Positions 18,739 through 27,383 of a stretch of 64,000 nucleotides of DNA are shown here, in pieces. The stretch comes from Flavivirga rizhaonensis. GTDB taxonomy: Bacteria > Bacteroidota > Bacteroidia > Flavobacteriales > Flavobacteriaceae. The notes under the pieces were generated by a model. It was not told where the DNA came from and ran no database searches. It worked only from the letters and a program-made list of their open reading frames with translations. Both the position numbers and the translations under genes were made by a program. The stretch is taken from assembly GCF_004791695.1 (NCBI RefSeq), contig NZ_SRSO01000014.1, positions 1 to 64,000 of the forward strand. The letters are read 5' to 3'. Each line of letters begins with the position of its first letter. Within the stretch, counting starts at the first letter, position 1.

Positions 18739-21700
18739 ATGAGCGCTAAATTTCCTGAATATAAAGGACTTGACTTACCAAATGTAGCAAATGAGATACT
18801 ACAATATTGGCAAGAAAACAACATTTTTGAAAAAAGTGTTTCTACCCGAGAAGGTAAGGAACCCTATGTGTTTTATGAAGGACCTCCATCTGCAAATGGA
18901 CTGCCAGGAGTACATCACGTTTTAGCACGTGCTATTAAAGATATTTTTCCACGTTATAAAACGATGAAGGGATACCAAGTAAAGCGTAAAGCAGGTTGGG
19001 ATACTCATGGGTTGCCAATTGAATTGGGTGTTGAAAAAGAATTAGGTATTACTAAGGAAGACATAGGAAAAACCATTTCGGTAGAAGATTATAATGCAGC
19101 TTGCCGTAAAGCAGTGATGCGTTATACAGATGTATGGAATGACCTAACACAAAAAATGGGCTACTGGGTAGATATGGATGATCCTTATATTACCTATGAT
19201 CCTAAATACATGGAAAGTGTTTGGTGGCTGTTAAAGCAAATTTATAACAAAACCTTGCTTTACAAAGGATATACTATACAACCATATTCACCAAAGGCAG
19301 GTACAGGTTTAAGCTCACATGAATTAAACCAACCGGGAACGTATCAAGATGTAACTGATACAACAGTCGTAGCTCAGTTTAAAGCAAATCCAGATTCATT
19401 ACCAGACTTTTTACAAAATGAAGGTGATATATATTTCATGGCTTGGACAACAACACCATGGACGTTACCAAGTAATACAGCACTAACTGTTGGACCAAAA
19501 ATTGATTATGTATTAGTTAAAACTTATAATCAATATACGTTTGAACCTATCAATGTTGTTTTAGCTAAGAAATTAGTTAACTATCAGTTTTCTGGAAAAT
19601 TCAATCAAGTTGAAGACAAATCAGAATTATTAAACTATAAACCAGGTGATAACTTGCCTGCTGGGAAGGCAGGAAAAATCCCGTTTTATATCGTTAAAGA
19701 ATTTGTAGGTAAAGACTTAGTTGAAGTTACTTACGAGCAATTATTACCATATGCTTTACCAAATGAAAACCCGGAAAATGCGTTTAGAATCATTTCTGGA
19801 GATTTCGTAACGACTGAAGATGGTACTGGAATTGTACACACAGCGCCTACTTTTGGAGCCGATGATGCCTTGGTTGCAAAACAGGCAAAACCAGAAGTAC
19901 CTCCTATGTTGGTAAAAGATGAACATGGGAATTTGGTACCACTTGTAGATTTACAAGGACGTTTTAGACCAGAAATGGGAGAATATGCTGGAAAGTATGT
20001 AAAGAACGAATATTATAATGATGGAGAAGCGCCAGAGCGTTCTGTTGATGTAGAGATTGCTATTAAATTAAAAGAAGAAAATAAAGCCTTTAAGGTAGAA
20101 AAATATAAGCACAGTTACCCCAATTGCTGGAGAACAGATAAACCGATTCTTTACTATCCATTAGACTCCTGGTTTATTAAAGTGACCGATATTAAAGATC
20201 GCATGCATGAACTTAACAACTCTATTAACTGGAAGCCAAAGAGTACTGGTGAAGGACGTTTTGGTAATTGGTTGGCTAATGCAAACGATTGGAACTTGTC
20301 ACGTTCACGCTATTGGGGGATTCCATTACCAATATGGAGAACCGAAGATGGGAAGGAAGAAATTTGTATTGGATCTGTTGAAGAACTAAAATATGAAATG
20401 AGTAAAGCTGTTTCAGCGGGTGTTTTAGCTAAAGATATTTTTGAAGATTTTGAAGTTGGAAATAATTCCGAAGAAAACTATGCTAAAATAGATTTACATA
20501 AAAATATTGTTGATGCCATTGTACTAGTTTCACCATCAGGTCAAAAAATGTTCCGCGAAAGCGATTTAATAGATGTATGGTTTGATTCTGGTTCGATGCC
20601 TTATGCACAGTGGCATTATCCGTTTGAATTGCCACCTAAATCCTCCAAAGGAGGACTTTCTAAAACTCCTGGATATCAAACTGCTAGGAAATCTTCATAT
20701 AGATTGCTTAAAACATTAAAGGAAGAAAGAAAGAAAAATCCAACTCAAGCAGAAACCATACTTTGGGAATCTTTAAAAGGAAAAAAGCTTGATAATTATA
20801 AGTTTAGGCGAGAACATATTATAGATGAATTTATAGTTGATTTCGTTTGTTTATCTCAACGGTTAGTAATTGAAGTTGATGGAGATTATCATAATAAACC
20901 AGAAGTTATTGAAGCGGATAAATTAAGAACGGAAATTTTAGAAGATTTAGGGTATCACGTCATTCGTTTTACAAATGAAGAAGTAATAGGAGATATCGAT
21001 TCTACCTTAAACAAAATAAGTAATAAACTAAAAGTCCTTCCCTTAGAGAAGGATTTAGGATGGGCTTTTCCAGCCGACTTTATAGCCGAAGGTGTCGATC
21101 AAACACGAGGTTGGTTCTATACGTTACATGCTATTGGAACGATGGTTTTTGATTCCGTAGCTTACAAAAATGTAGTGTCTAATGGATTGGTATTAGATAA
21201 AAACGGACAGAAAATGTCAAAACGTTTAGGGAATGCGGTCGATCCTTTTGAAACCCTAGGAAATTATGGAGCTGATGCTACACGTTGGTATATGATTAGT
21301 AATGCAAACCCCTGGGATAATTTAAAATTTGATATAGAAGGCGTTGAAGAAGTAAAGCGTAAGTTCTTCGGAACGCTTTACAATACGTATTCATTCTTTA
21401 CTTTATATACTAACTTAGATAATTTTAGTTATTCGGAAGCAGATATACCTTTAGAAGAACGTCCAGAGATTGATCGTTGGATTTTGTCTGAACTACATAC
21501 ACTAATAAAGAAAGTAGACGTTTTTTATGCCGATTATGAGCCTACAAAAGCGGCACGTGCTATCTCAGATTTTACACAAGATTATGTGAGTAACTGGTTT
21601 GTTCGTTTAAGTAGAAGGCGTTTTTGGAAAGGGGATTATGAACAAGACAAAATTTCGGCATACCAAACGCTTTATACCTGTATGATAACCATTGCTAAGT

Positions 21701-22572
21701 TAGGAGCTCCAATTGCACCATTTTTTATGGATAAATTGTATTTAGATTTAAATTCGGTTACCCAAAAAGAAGCATTTGAGAGTGTACATTTAGCAAACTT
21801 TCCAGTTTATAATGAGGCTTTCGTTGATAAAAGCTTAGAGAGAAAAATGGAAAGCGCTCAAACAATATCATCATTAGTTTTGTCGTTAAGAGCAAAGGAA
21901 AAGATTAAAGTGCGTCAACCACTTCAAAAAATAATGATTCCAGTTGATAATGATCAACAAAAAGAAGAAATATTAGCTGTTTCTGAGCTAATAAAACATG
22001 AAGTAAATGTTAAAAGTGTTGAACTTTTAGAAGAGGCTTCAGATATTTTAGTAAAGCAAATAAAGCCCAATTTTAAAGCACTTGGACCTCGTTTTGGTAA
22101 GGAAATGAAACTGATTGCCAATACGATAAAAGCATTTAATTCTGATGATATTAAAAAAATTGAACAAAATGGTGTTTTAGATGTTGAAATTAATGGAAAA
22201 AATATTACTTTAGAGCTTGAAGATGTAGAGATTACATCTCAAGACATTGAAGGTTGGTTGGTTGCAAACGAAGGTTCGTTGACAGTAGCTTTAGATGTTA
22301 CGATATCGGATGATTTGCGAAAAGAAGGTATTGCGAGGGAACTTATTAATCGTATACAAAATTTACGTAAAGATTCGGGGTTTGAAGTAACAGATAGAAT
22401 TGATGTAAGGCTTCAAAAAGATAATCATGTTATAAATGCAGTTAATGCAAATATGGCCTATATTAAAACGGAAACGTTAACTAATGAACTTGAAATAATT
22501 GATAAATTAGATAATGGTATAGAAATTGTTTTTGATGATGTAAATACCAAATTGTTTATACAAAAGCATTAA
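18739..22572 (+). CDS. ileS: Isoleucine--tRNA ligase with two in-frame insertions, one a DUF559 endonuclease domain
   Basis: 1277 residues, about 140-150 longer than I expect for flavobacterial IleRS. Charges tRNA-Ile (EC 6.1.1.5). Class I motifs are intact: PPSANGLPGVHH (49-60, HIGH region), GWDTHGLPIE, the editing-domain TTPWTLPSNTAL, WFDSGSMPYAQW, and KMSKR at 825-829. Insertion 1: LPAGKAG at about 306-312, encoded by a short palindrome. Insertion 2: residues about 631-775, between WHYPFE and FPADFIAEGVDQTRGW, a complete DUF559/Vsr-like domain (Glu672, Asp701, Glu712, Asp714, His718). The frame is open throughout, and residues either side of both insertions read as ordinary IleRS. The 3-prime neighbour starts 4 bp later. 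Activity of the interrupted enzyme is inferred, since no second ileS is visible here. Confidence 0.95.
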   Translation: MSAKFPEYKGLDLPNVANEILQYWQENNIFEKSVSTREGKEPYVFYEGPPSANGLPGVHHVLARAIKDIFPRYKTMKGYQVKRKAGWDTHGLPIELGVEKELGITKEDIGKTISVEDYNAACRKAVMRYTDVWNDLTQKMGYWVDMDDPYITYDPKYMESVWWLLKQIYNKTLLYKGYTIQPYSPKAGTGLSSHELNQPGTYQDVTDTTVVAQFKANPDSLPDFLQNEGDIYFMAWTTTPWTLPSNTALTVGPKIDYVLVKTYNQYTFEPINVVLAKKLVNYQFSGKFNQVEDKSELLNYKPGDNLPAGKAGKIPFYIVKEFVGKDLVEVTYEQLLPYALPNENPENAFRIISGDFVTTEDGTGIVHTAPTFGADDALVAKQAKPEVPPMLVKDEHGNLVPLVDLQGRFRPEMGEYAGKYVKNEYYNDGEAPERSVDVEIAIKLKEENKAFKVEKYKHSYPNCWRTDKPILYYPLDSWFIKVTDIKDRMHELNNSINWKPKSTGEGRFGNWLANANDWNLSRSRYWGIPLPIWRTEDGKEEICIGSVEELKYEMSKAVSAGVLAKDIFEDFEVGNNSEENYAKIDLHKNIVDAIVLVSPSGQKMFRESDLIDVWFDSGSMPYAQWHYPFELPPKSSKGGLSKTPGYQTARKSSYRLLKTLKEERKKNPTQAETILWESLKGKKLDNYKFRREHIIDEFIVDFVCLSQRLVIEVDGDYHNKPEVIEADKLRTEILEDLGYHVIRFTNEEVIGDIDSTLNKISNKLKVLPLEKDLGWAFPADFIAEGVDQTRGWFYTLHAIGTMVFDSVAYKNVVSNGLVLDKNGQKMSKRLGNAVDPFETLGNYGADATRWYMISNANPWDNLKFDIEGVEEVKRKFFGTLYNTYSFFTLYTNLDNFSYSEADIPLEERPEIDRWILSELHTLIKKVDVFYADYEPTKAARAISDFTQDYVSNWFVRLSRRRFWKGDYEQDKISAYQTLYTCMITIAKLGAPIAPFFMDKLYLDLNSVTQKEAFESVHLANFPVYNEAFVDKSLERKMESAQTISSLVLSLRAKEKIKVRQPLQKIMIPVDNDQQKEEILAVSELIKHEVNVKSVELLEEASDILVKQIKPNFKALGPRFGKEMKLIANTIKAFNSDDIKKIEQNGVLDVEINGKNITLELEDVEITSQDIEGWLVANEGSLTVALDVTISDDLRKEGIARELINRIQNLRKDSGFEVTDRIDVRLQKDNHVINAVNANMAYIKTETLTNELEIIDKLDNGIEIVFDDVNTKLFIQKH
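19653..19676. repeat. Short palindromic insertion in ileS
   Basis: CCTGC (19657-19661), a 7-nt loop TGGGAAG, then GCAGG (19669-19673). In frame it encodes LPAGKAG inside the editing region, between KPGDN and KIPFY, where I expect a direct join in related enzymes. Short GC-rich palindromes coding for LPAG-type peptides are a known oddity of Bacteroidota genomes. Confidence 0.6.
20635..21066 (+). mobile_element. DUF559-carrying insertion element inside ileS
   Basis: About 432 bp, a multiple of three. Left end 20635-20659 begins CCTAAATCC, carries a CCTCC-AAA-GGAGG palindrome and ends GACTTT. Right end 21031-21059 is an inverted, imperfect copy: AAAGTCC, a CCTTC...GAAGG palindrome, then GGATTTAGG. 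Between them lies a DUF559 domain with its usual leader (KTPGYQTAR) and core (NPTQAETILWESLKG, FRREHIIDEFIVDF, LVIEVDGDYH), a predicted PD-(D/E)XK nuclease related to Vsr. The adjoining GGATGGGCTTTT is shared with the right end of the repeat between hmgA and hppD, so it may belong to the element. There is no start codon or promoter of its own; expression would be as part of IleRS. Confidence 0.75.
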
Positions 22573-22576
22573 AATT

Positions 22577-22957
22577 ATGAGTACAGAAGCAAATGTAAGA
22601 TATTCTGATAAAGATTTAGCAGAGTTTAAAGAGTTAATTACGGATAAAATAGAGAAAGCACAACATGATTTAGAGCTTATTAAAAGCGCGTATATGAACG
22701 ACCATAATAATGGAACTGAAGATACATCGCCTACGTTTAAAGCATTTGACGAAGGCAGTGCGGTTATGAGCAAAGAATCTAATTCTCAATTAGCAATTAG
22801 GCAAGAAAAATTTATTCGTGATCTTAAGAATGCGTTAATTAGAATTGAAAATAAAACATATGGTATTTGCCGTGTAACAAAAAAACTAATTAACAAAGAA
22901 CGTTTAAAATTAGTACCTCATGCAACATTAAGTATTGAAGCTAAGAATATGCAATAA
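22577..22957 (+). CDS. TraR/DksA-family protein lacking the zinc cysteines
   Basis: 126 residues. An N-terminal coiled-coil (about 10-45, LAEFKELITDKIEKAQHDLELIK), a linker, then a DksA-type C-terminal module (YGICRVTKKLINKERLKLVPHATLSI). Only one Cys of the usual four remains, so zinc is probably not bound, a variation common in flavobacterial members as far as I recall. DksA-like proteins bind RNA polymerase in the secondary channel. It starts 4 bp after ileS and ends before a strong terminator, so it is likely transcribed with ileS. Confidence 0.85.
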   Translation: MSTEANVRYSDKDLAEFKELITDKIEKAQHDLELIKSAYMNDHNNGTEDTSPTFKAFDEGSAVMSKESNSQLAIRQEKFIRDLKNALIRIENKTYGICRVTKKLINKERLKLVPHATLSIEAKNMQ

Positions 22958-22975
22958 CTATAAAATATATACCCC

Positions 22976-23007
22976 AAACGTCTCGACTTAAAACGAGACG
23001 TTTTTTT
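22976..23007 (+). terminator. Intrinsic terminator between the DksA-like gene and lspA
   Basis: A 10-bp stem (AAACGTCTCG at 22976-22985 with CGAGACGTTT at 22994-23003), 8-nt loop and a run of seven T (23001-23007). It ends only 11 nt before the lspA start, leaving little room for a separate lspA promoter downstream of it. Confidence 0.85.
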
Positions 23008-23018
23008 GTCCAAACATT

Positions 23019-23666
23019 ATGTCCTTAAAAAAATCTACCCTCATCATTATCCTTATTTTACTTATAGACCAAATAAGTAAAATATATATAAAAACCCATT
23101 TTAAACTTCAGGACAGCGTTGAAGTCTTTGGTTGGTTTAAAATATTTTTTATTGAAAATGATGGTATGGCCTGGGGGACAAAAATTAGCGATTTCACTTC
23201 ATTTATATCAGATAGAGTAGCAAAAGTAATATTAACATTATTTAGAGTCGTTGCTATTTTTGCTATTGGCTATTGGTTGTATAATGCAACAAAAAATAAA
23301 AGCCCTAGAGTATTGCTATTGGCCATAGCCTTAATATTTGCTGGTGCTTTGGGTAATATAATAGATTCTGTTTTTTATGGAGTCTTATTTGACAGTAGCC
23401 GTAATCAAGTCGCCACATTTTTACCAGAAGCGGGGGGATATGATAGTTTGCTTCACGGTAAGGTTGTAGATATGCTATATTTACCTTTATATAATGATTA
23501 TTTACCCGACTGGATCCCGTTTTATGGAGGTGAATTTTTTACATTTTTTGAACCTGTTTTTAATGTAGCTGATGTGGCAATAAGTGTAGGATTTATTATG
23601 CTTATTATCTTTTATAAGAAAGCATTTCCTGTAAATGAAAAGAAGGAAGATACTGTTGTTAATTAG
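23019..23666 (+). CDS. lspA: Lipoprotein signal peptidase (signal peptidase II)
   Basis: 215 residues with four membrane segments. Cleaves the signal peptide of diacylglyceryl-prolipoproteins in the inner membrane (EC 3.4.23.36); the window itself encodes several lipoproteins that need it. Catalytic aspartates are in GNIIDSVFYG and FNVADVAISVG; the N-terminal helix LLIDQISKIYIK and the FFIENDGMAWG block are also typical. It is longer than the proteobacterial enzyme because of an insertion between the two active-site blocks (GVLFDSSRNQ through GGEFFTFFEP), normal for Bacteroidota. An intrinsic terminator lies directly upstream. Confidence 0.96.
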   Translation: MSLKKSTLIIILILLIDQISKIYIKTHFKLQDSVEVFGWFKIFFIENDGMAWGTKISDFTSFISDRVAKVILTLFRVVAIFAIGYWLYNATKNKSPRVLLLAIALIFAGALGNIIDSVFYGVLFDSSRNQVATFLPEAGGYDSLLHGKVVDMLYLPLYNDYLPDWIPFYGGEFFTFFEPVFNVADVAISVGFIMLIIFYKKAFPVNEKKEDTVVN

Positions 23667-23688
23667 GAAACTTACAAATTGTAAATAA

Positions 23689-24252
23689 TTAAAAAGTGTA
23701 AATTGTTTTGGGCGTTACGCAATAATTGAGTTTAACATCACTCTCATAAACATCTGTAATCTGGTCTTCAGCGTCAAAAAAAGACACCCCAATTTTAATA
23801 GTTTGAGGTTTACAGTCGATTAAAAAACGATCGTAAAACCCTTTACCATAACCAACCCTATTCCCTGCTTTGTCAAATCCCAAAAGCGGAATAAAAACAA
23901 CTTCGATGGTGTTTGGAGCGATAGTGATGCCATCTACGGGTTCAGGAATGTTATAACTGTTTTTCTTGATTTTTGTATTGTCTGTTAAAAGAAAATGAGT
24001 CATAAGACCCGTTTTAAAATCACTTTTAGAAATAACAATATTCTTATCTTTTCCAGATAATATATTGAGAATATAATCTGTATTGACTTCTTTTTGTTCT
24101 TCAATAGCAAGAAATATATGGTAAAAAGTAAGCTCCCAAATAGGGAGTTTTAAAACTTGATTTGCAATAGAAATACTTAAATTGTCAATTTGAGAAAACG
24201 ATAAATCGTTTCGAAGTACTTTATATTTTTTTCGTAATTCAGATTTAATCAT
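23689..24252 (-). CDS. 5-formyltetrahydrofolate cyclo-ligase
   Basis: 187 residues, family-typical. Converts 5-formyl-THF to 5,10-methenyl-THF with ATP (EC 6.3.3.2). Signature blocks: N-terminal KSELRKKYKVLR, VFIPLLGFDKAGNRVGYGKGFYDRFL (the conserved GxGxGxYDR loop), and a late block ending KLNYCVTPK. It converges on lspA, with 22 bp between the two stop codons. Start is the ATG at 24252; upstream is the two-component pair, 61 bp away. Confidence 0.93.
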   Translation of the reverse strand: MIKSELRKKYKVLRNDLSFSQIDNLSISIANQVLKLPIWELTFYHIFLAIEEQKEVNTDYILNILSGKDKNIVISKSDFKTGLMTHFLLTDNTKIKKNSYNIPEPVDGITIAPNTIEVVFIPLLGFDKAGNRVGYGKGFYDRFLIDCKPQTIKIGVSFFDAEDQITDVYESDVKLNYCVTPKTIYTF

Positions 24253-24313
24253 AATTAACCTTTAAGTTTTTAAGGAATATTTAGAACGTATTTAATAAGA
24301 AGATAATAAAAAA

Positions 24314-24733
24314 TCAAACACTTTCATTTACATTGAAAATATTTTCTAATTCATTAATAACAATGGGCTTTACAAGGTAATCTTTAACACTATTTAAAGA
24401 TTTTGCACGATCAATATCGACTGGATTTATAGATGAACTTACAATATAAAGCGTAATTAATTTATTAAACCGGTTTTTTATTTTTGTAAACTGTTCAATA
24501 AATTCCCAGCCATCCATTACAGGCATATTTAAATCTATAAAAATAATATCTGGAATTTTGTTATTGTCTAAATTTTGAAGTAATGCTTCAAAGTAATCTA
24601 TACTTTGTTTTCCGTTTTTAAAAGTTATAAGGTTTTCACAAAGCTTTTTTGTTTCAATGACACGCTTTACCAGATTTATATAGATGTCATCATCATCTAT
24701 AATACAAGCAAGTTCGATGAGTTTATTATTCAT
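24314..24733 (-). CDS. Single-domain response regulator
   Basis: 139 residues from the ATG at 24733, which lies 1 nt after the kinase stop; a longer in-frame reading overlapping the kinase is disfavoured because the receiver fold begins at MNNKLIELACIIDDDD. CheY-like receiver: acidic cluster IDDDD, phospho-acceptor Asp in FIDLNMPVMDGWEF, Ser/Ser at the Thr position (YIVSSS), and the conserved Lys in DYLVKPI. There is no output domain, so it probably acts by protein contact or phosphotransfer. Paired with the upstream PAS kinase. Confidence 0.92.
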   Translation of the reverse strand: MNNKLIELACIIDDDDIYINLVKRVIETKKLCENLITFKNGKQSIDYFEALLQNLDNNKIPDIIFIDLNMPVMDGWEFIEQFTKIKNRFNKLITLYIVSSSINPVDIDRAKSLNSVKDYLVKPIVINELENIFNVNESV

Positions 24734-24734
24734 G

Positions 24735-26183
24735 TTAGAAAGTGATTTTAAAAGTTGTGAATTTTTCAACTTCACTAAAGACATTAATTTCGCCATTTAA
24801 TGCTTCTATTTGGTTTTTCGTTATAAATAAACCAATTCCAACTGCATCTTTATTGTAATGAAATGTTTTGTACATTCCAAAAAGTTTACCTCCAAATTTT
24901 TCTAAATCAATTCCGACACCATTATCGGTTATTTCTAAAACAGTTTTAGAGTTTTCTACATAAGACCTTATTTTTATAACAGGATCTCGTTCTGGGTGTT
25001 TATATTTAATCGAGTTTGTTATTAAATTTAATAAAATACTTTCAAGATAAGCAGGGATATAATTGATAGTATCGATTTTTGAAAAATCGGAGTTTATCGT
25101 TGCTCTATTTTTTGTAATTATTTGCCCTATAGATATTTTTACGTGTTTTAACGATTCGCTAAATTTAATTGGGGAGATACTCTTATTTGTACTAGTTTGG
25201 ATTGTGACTACCTCATTTAAATGTTCTATAGTATCATTTAAACTGGATGCTATATCTTCTACGGTATTAATTAATTCTAATTTTTCTTCTTTAGATTCTG
25301 TAGCGTTTATTAATTCTACTACGAGTGATAAATTGCTAGTATGGGATCTTAAATTATGAGACACTATATGAGCAAAATTGAAGAGTCTTTTGTTTTGAGA
25401 CGCAATGATATTCGAAGTTCTTTGTAAACTCAATTCTTTTGCTTTTGTTTCGTCGATATCTTGAAAAATGCCGCGTACACCAATGATTTTTTTCTTATCA
25501 TTAAATACAGGTTTCCCCTTAACCTTTACCCAAAATTCGCGATTGTTTTTGGTAAGCATTTTTATTTCTGAATTAAATGATTCACCTTCAATAGAACATT
25601 TTAAAAAAAGCTTTTTAACGAGGTCAAAATATTCTTCTGGATAATATGAAACGGATTTATTTATAGAAGGTATATAATCTTCAGGGTATTCTAAAATTCT
25701 TCTTGTTTGTTGATCCCAATAACTTTTTCTTTTTATTAAATCGACATACCAACTCCCAGTTGATGTCATCTCAGCGGTTTCTTTATAATAAAACTGATTC
25801 TTTTTTACTTTTTTATTGGTTTTATATTTCCGTTTATTAAAAAAGAGAAATTTAGACTTTGCTCTATGGTTACTAAAATTAATGTTATCATGACTTGTTG
25901 TGCAAACAAACTCTTTATATTTTCCTCCTTTAGACTCAATTAGCATACTCTGTCTAAAGTCTAAATTGTTTTTAATAAAACTAAAATAATTATTTCTAAA
26001 TTGATGACTGTCGTCTTTATGAATAAGATTACTTAAAAAGAATTCTAAACTAATTTTTTTGTTTTTTGCAGAGTATCCAAGATCAGATAAAAAAACTTTA
26101 GAACAATAAATATTATTATTTTTCAATTCCAAATACCCAATACTATTATCAATTGGTTTTGGGGGCATTTTAATTTGAACCAT
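24735..26183 (-). CDS. PAS-domain sensor histidine kinase
   Basis: 482 residues, no obvious membrane segment, so probably cytoplasmic. Two PAS modules: about 10-110 (NSIGYLELKNNNIYCSKVFL) and about 135-250 with a PAC tail (REFWVKVKGKPVFNDKKKI, GVRGIFQDIDETKAKE). The H-box is FAHIVSHNLRSHTSN; the ATPase has the N-box LNLITNSIKYKHP, G1 DNGVGIDLE and G2 GIGLFITKNQIEAL. The HN-LRS H-box type is common among flavobacterial PAS kinases. Transcribed with the single-domain regulator 1 nt downstream. Signal unknown. Confidence 0.92.
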   Translation of the reverse strand: MVQIKMPPKPIDNSIGYLELKNNNIYCSKVFLSDLGYSAKNKKISLEFFLSNLIHKDDSHQFRNNYFSFIKNNLDFRQSMLIESKGGKYKEFVCTTSHDNINFSNHRAKSKFLFFNKRKYKTNKKVKKNQFYYKETAEMTSTGSWYVDLIKRKSYWDQQTRRILEYPEDYIPSINKSVSYYPEEYFDLVKKLFLKCSIEGESFNSEIKMLTKNNREFWVKVKGKPVFNDKKKIIGVRGIFQDIDETKAKELSLQRTSNIIASQNKRLFNFAHIVSHNLRSHTSNLSLVVELINATESKEEKLELINTVEDIASSLNDTIEHLNEVVTIQTSTNKSISPIKFSESLKHVKISIGQIITKNRATINSDFSKIDTINYIPAYLESILLNLITNSIKYKHPERDPVIKIRSYVENSKTVLEITDNGVGIDLEKFGGKLFGMYKTFHYNKDAVGIGLFITKNQIEALNGEINVFSEVEKFTTFKITF

Positions 26184-26399
26184 GGTGTTAGAGAGATGAA
26201 ATTTAATTCTTTTAATAAAGTAAACATAACATTAATTTAACAAATAAACGATAAAAAATGCTTTTAATCGATAAAAACAATCGTTTTAACGAATTGTCTG
26301 ACAAAAAATAGTTACTGTTTTTATTTTTTGTAAAGCATTTGTGTAATTAATGTTCGAAAAAAGCAATATAGCTTTAGGTGTCCAGTTAAGACTAAAGTA

Positions 26400-27374
26400 T
26401 TAATCTTTAAGCTTTGTTGAGATATGAAAAAGAGCATCACCTTGATAAACAATAGGGGCTTCATTAACATTTATAATGTATCCAGTATTGTTTGCTTTTA
26501 CAAAGTAATTAAACTTGCCATATGGATCTGTAATATTACCTAAAATATCACCTTTTTGTACTTTGGAACTTATTCCGGCAGAAGCTTTAAACATGCCTGA
26601 ATACTTAGCACGTTTCCATTTGCTCTCATTTATAAAAATACAATCTTTTTTAGGTGTCGAAACTTTAAATTTAGAGCCTAACATATTTAAATGATTTAAA
26701 ATCCGTTTGGCACCATTAACACCAGAATTGGTTATTAAGTCGTCTATATGAAAAGACTTGCCTCCTTCAAAAAGGAGTAACGGTTTTCCTAGTTTAACAC
26801 AGGTTTGTCTAAAAGATTTGTTTAAATTTTTAGAATATAATACAAATGGAGCTCCAAATATTCGTGCTAGATTACTGAGTTGTTTTTCGTTTTGGGCAAT
26901 ACGAATTTGTGGTGCATTAAATCTACCAGAACCACCTGTATGAAAATCCATAATATAATCTGCGTGTGGCAAAATATCGTGTATGAGTTTATGAGCAACT
27001 CTACTTGCTAAAGAACCATTTGAGCTTCCGGGGAATACGCGATTTAGGTCACGTCCATCAGGAAATTCGCGTTTTAAATTTATAAAACCAAAAATATTAA
27101 TAACAGGCATGCAAATAATAGTGCCACATTTTGGCTTGTTGATGCCCTTTGCAATAAGTTGCCTGACAATCTCAACGCCATTAACTTCATCACCATGTAT
27201 GCCTGCTGTAAACAATACTACAGGTCCTGGTTTTTTAGAACGTTCAATAATAACTGGTACATTTACAGGAGTGGATGTGTGTAAATTGGCGACATCAAAA
27301 TTAGCCTCTATACTTTCTCCCGGTTTTATGGACGTGCCAAGAATGGTCAATATATTATTTTTAGTATTAGCCAT
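26400..27374 (-). CDS. Succinylglutamate desuccinylase/aspartoacylase-family (M14-like) zinc hydrolase
   Basis: 324 residues. Zinc-site and substrate motifs are present: GIHGDEVNGVEI (His and Glu ligands), RDLNRVFPG, and DFHTGG (third ligand). The C-terminal beta-rich part has a biotinyl/lipoyl-like look (SSKVQKGDILGNITDP, ANNTGYIINV). The family deacylates N-acyl amino acids. It follows rimK by 9 bp on the same strand, a frequent pairing in Bacteroidota, so its substrate may be linked to a RimK product. Specific substrate not determinable here. Confidence 0.88.
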   Translation of the reverse strand: MANTKNNILTILGTSIKPGESIEANFDVANLHTSTPVNVPVIIERSKKPGPVVLFTAGIHGDEVNGVEIVRQLIAKGINKPKCGTIICMPVINIFGFINLKREFPDGRDLNRVFPGSSNGSLASRVAHKLIHDILPHADYIMDFHTGGSGRFNAPQIRIAQNEKQLSNLARIFGAPFVLYSKNLNKSFRQTCVKLGKPLLLFEGGKSFHIDDLITNSGVNGAKRILNHLNMLGSKFKVSTPKKDCIFINESKWKRAKYSGMFKASAGISSKVQKGDILGNITDPYGKFNYFVKANNTGYIINVNEAPIVYQGDALFHISTKLKD

Positions 27375-27383
27375 TAATTTTGT

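Noticed and set aside
20635..21066. Intein inside IleRS
   Set aside because: No N-terminal Cys/Ser splice block and no C-terminal His-Asn-Cys/Ser/Thr junction are present; the domain is DUF559, flanked by palindromic DNA. Splicing is not expected.
22577..22957. Canonical zinc-binding DksA
   Set aside because: Only one of four expected Cys residues is present, so it was named only as a family member.
23667..23688. Terminator between lspA and the convergent cyclo-ligase gene
   Set aside because: The 22-bp gap has no stem of useful length; transcripts may overlap.
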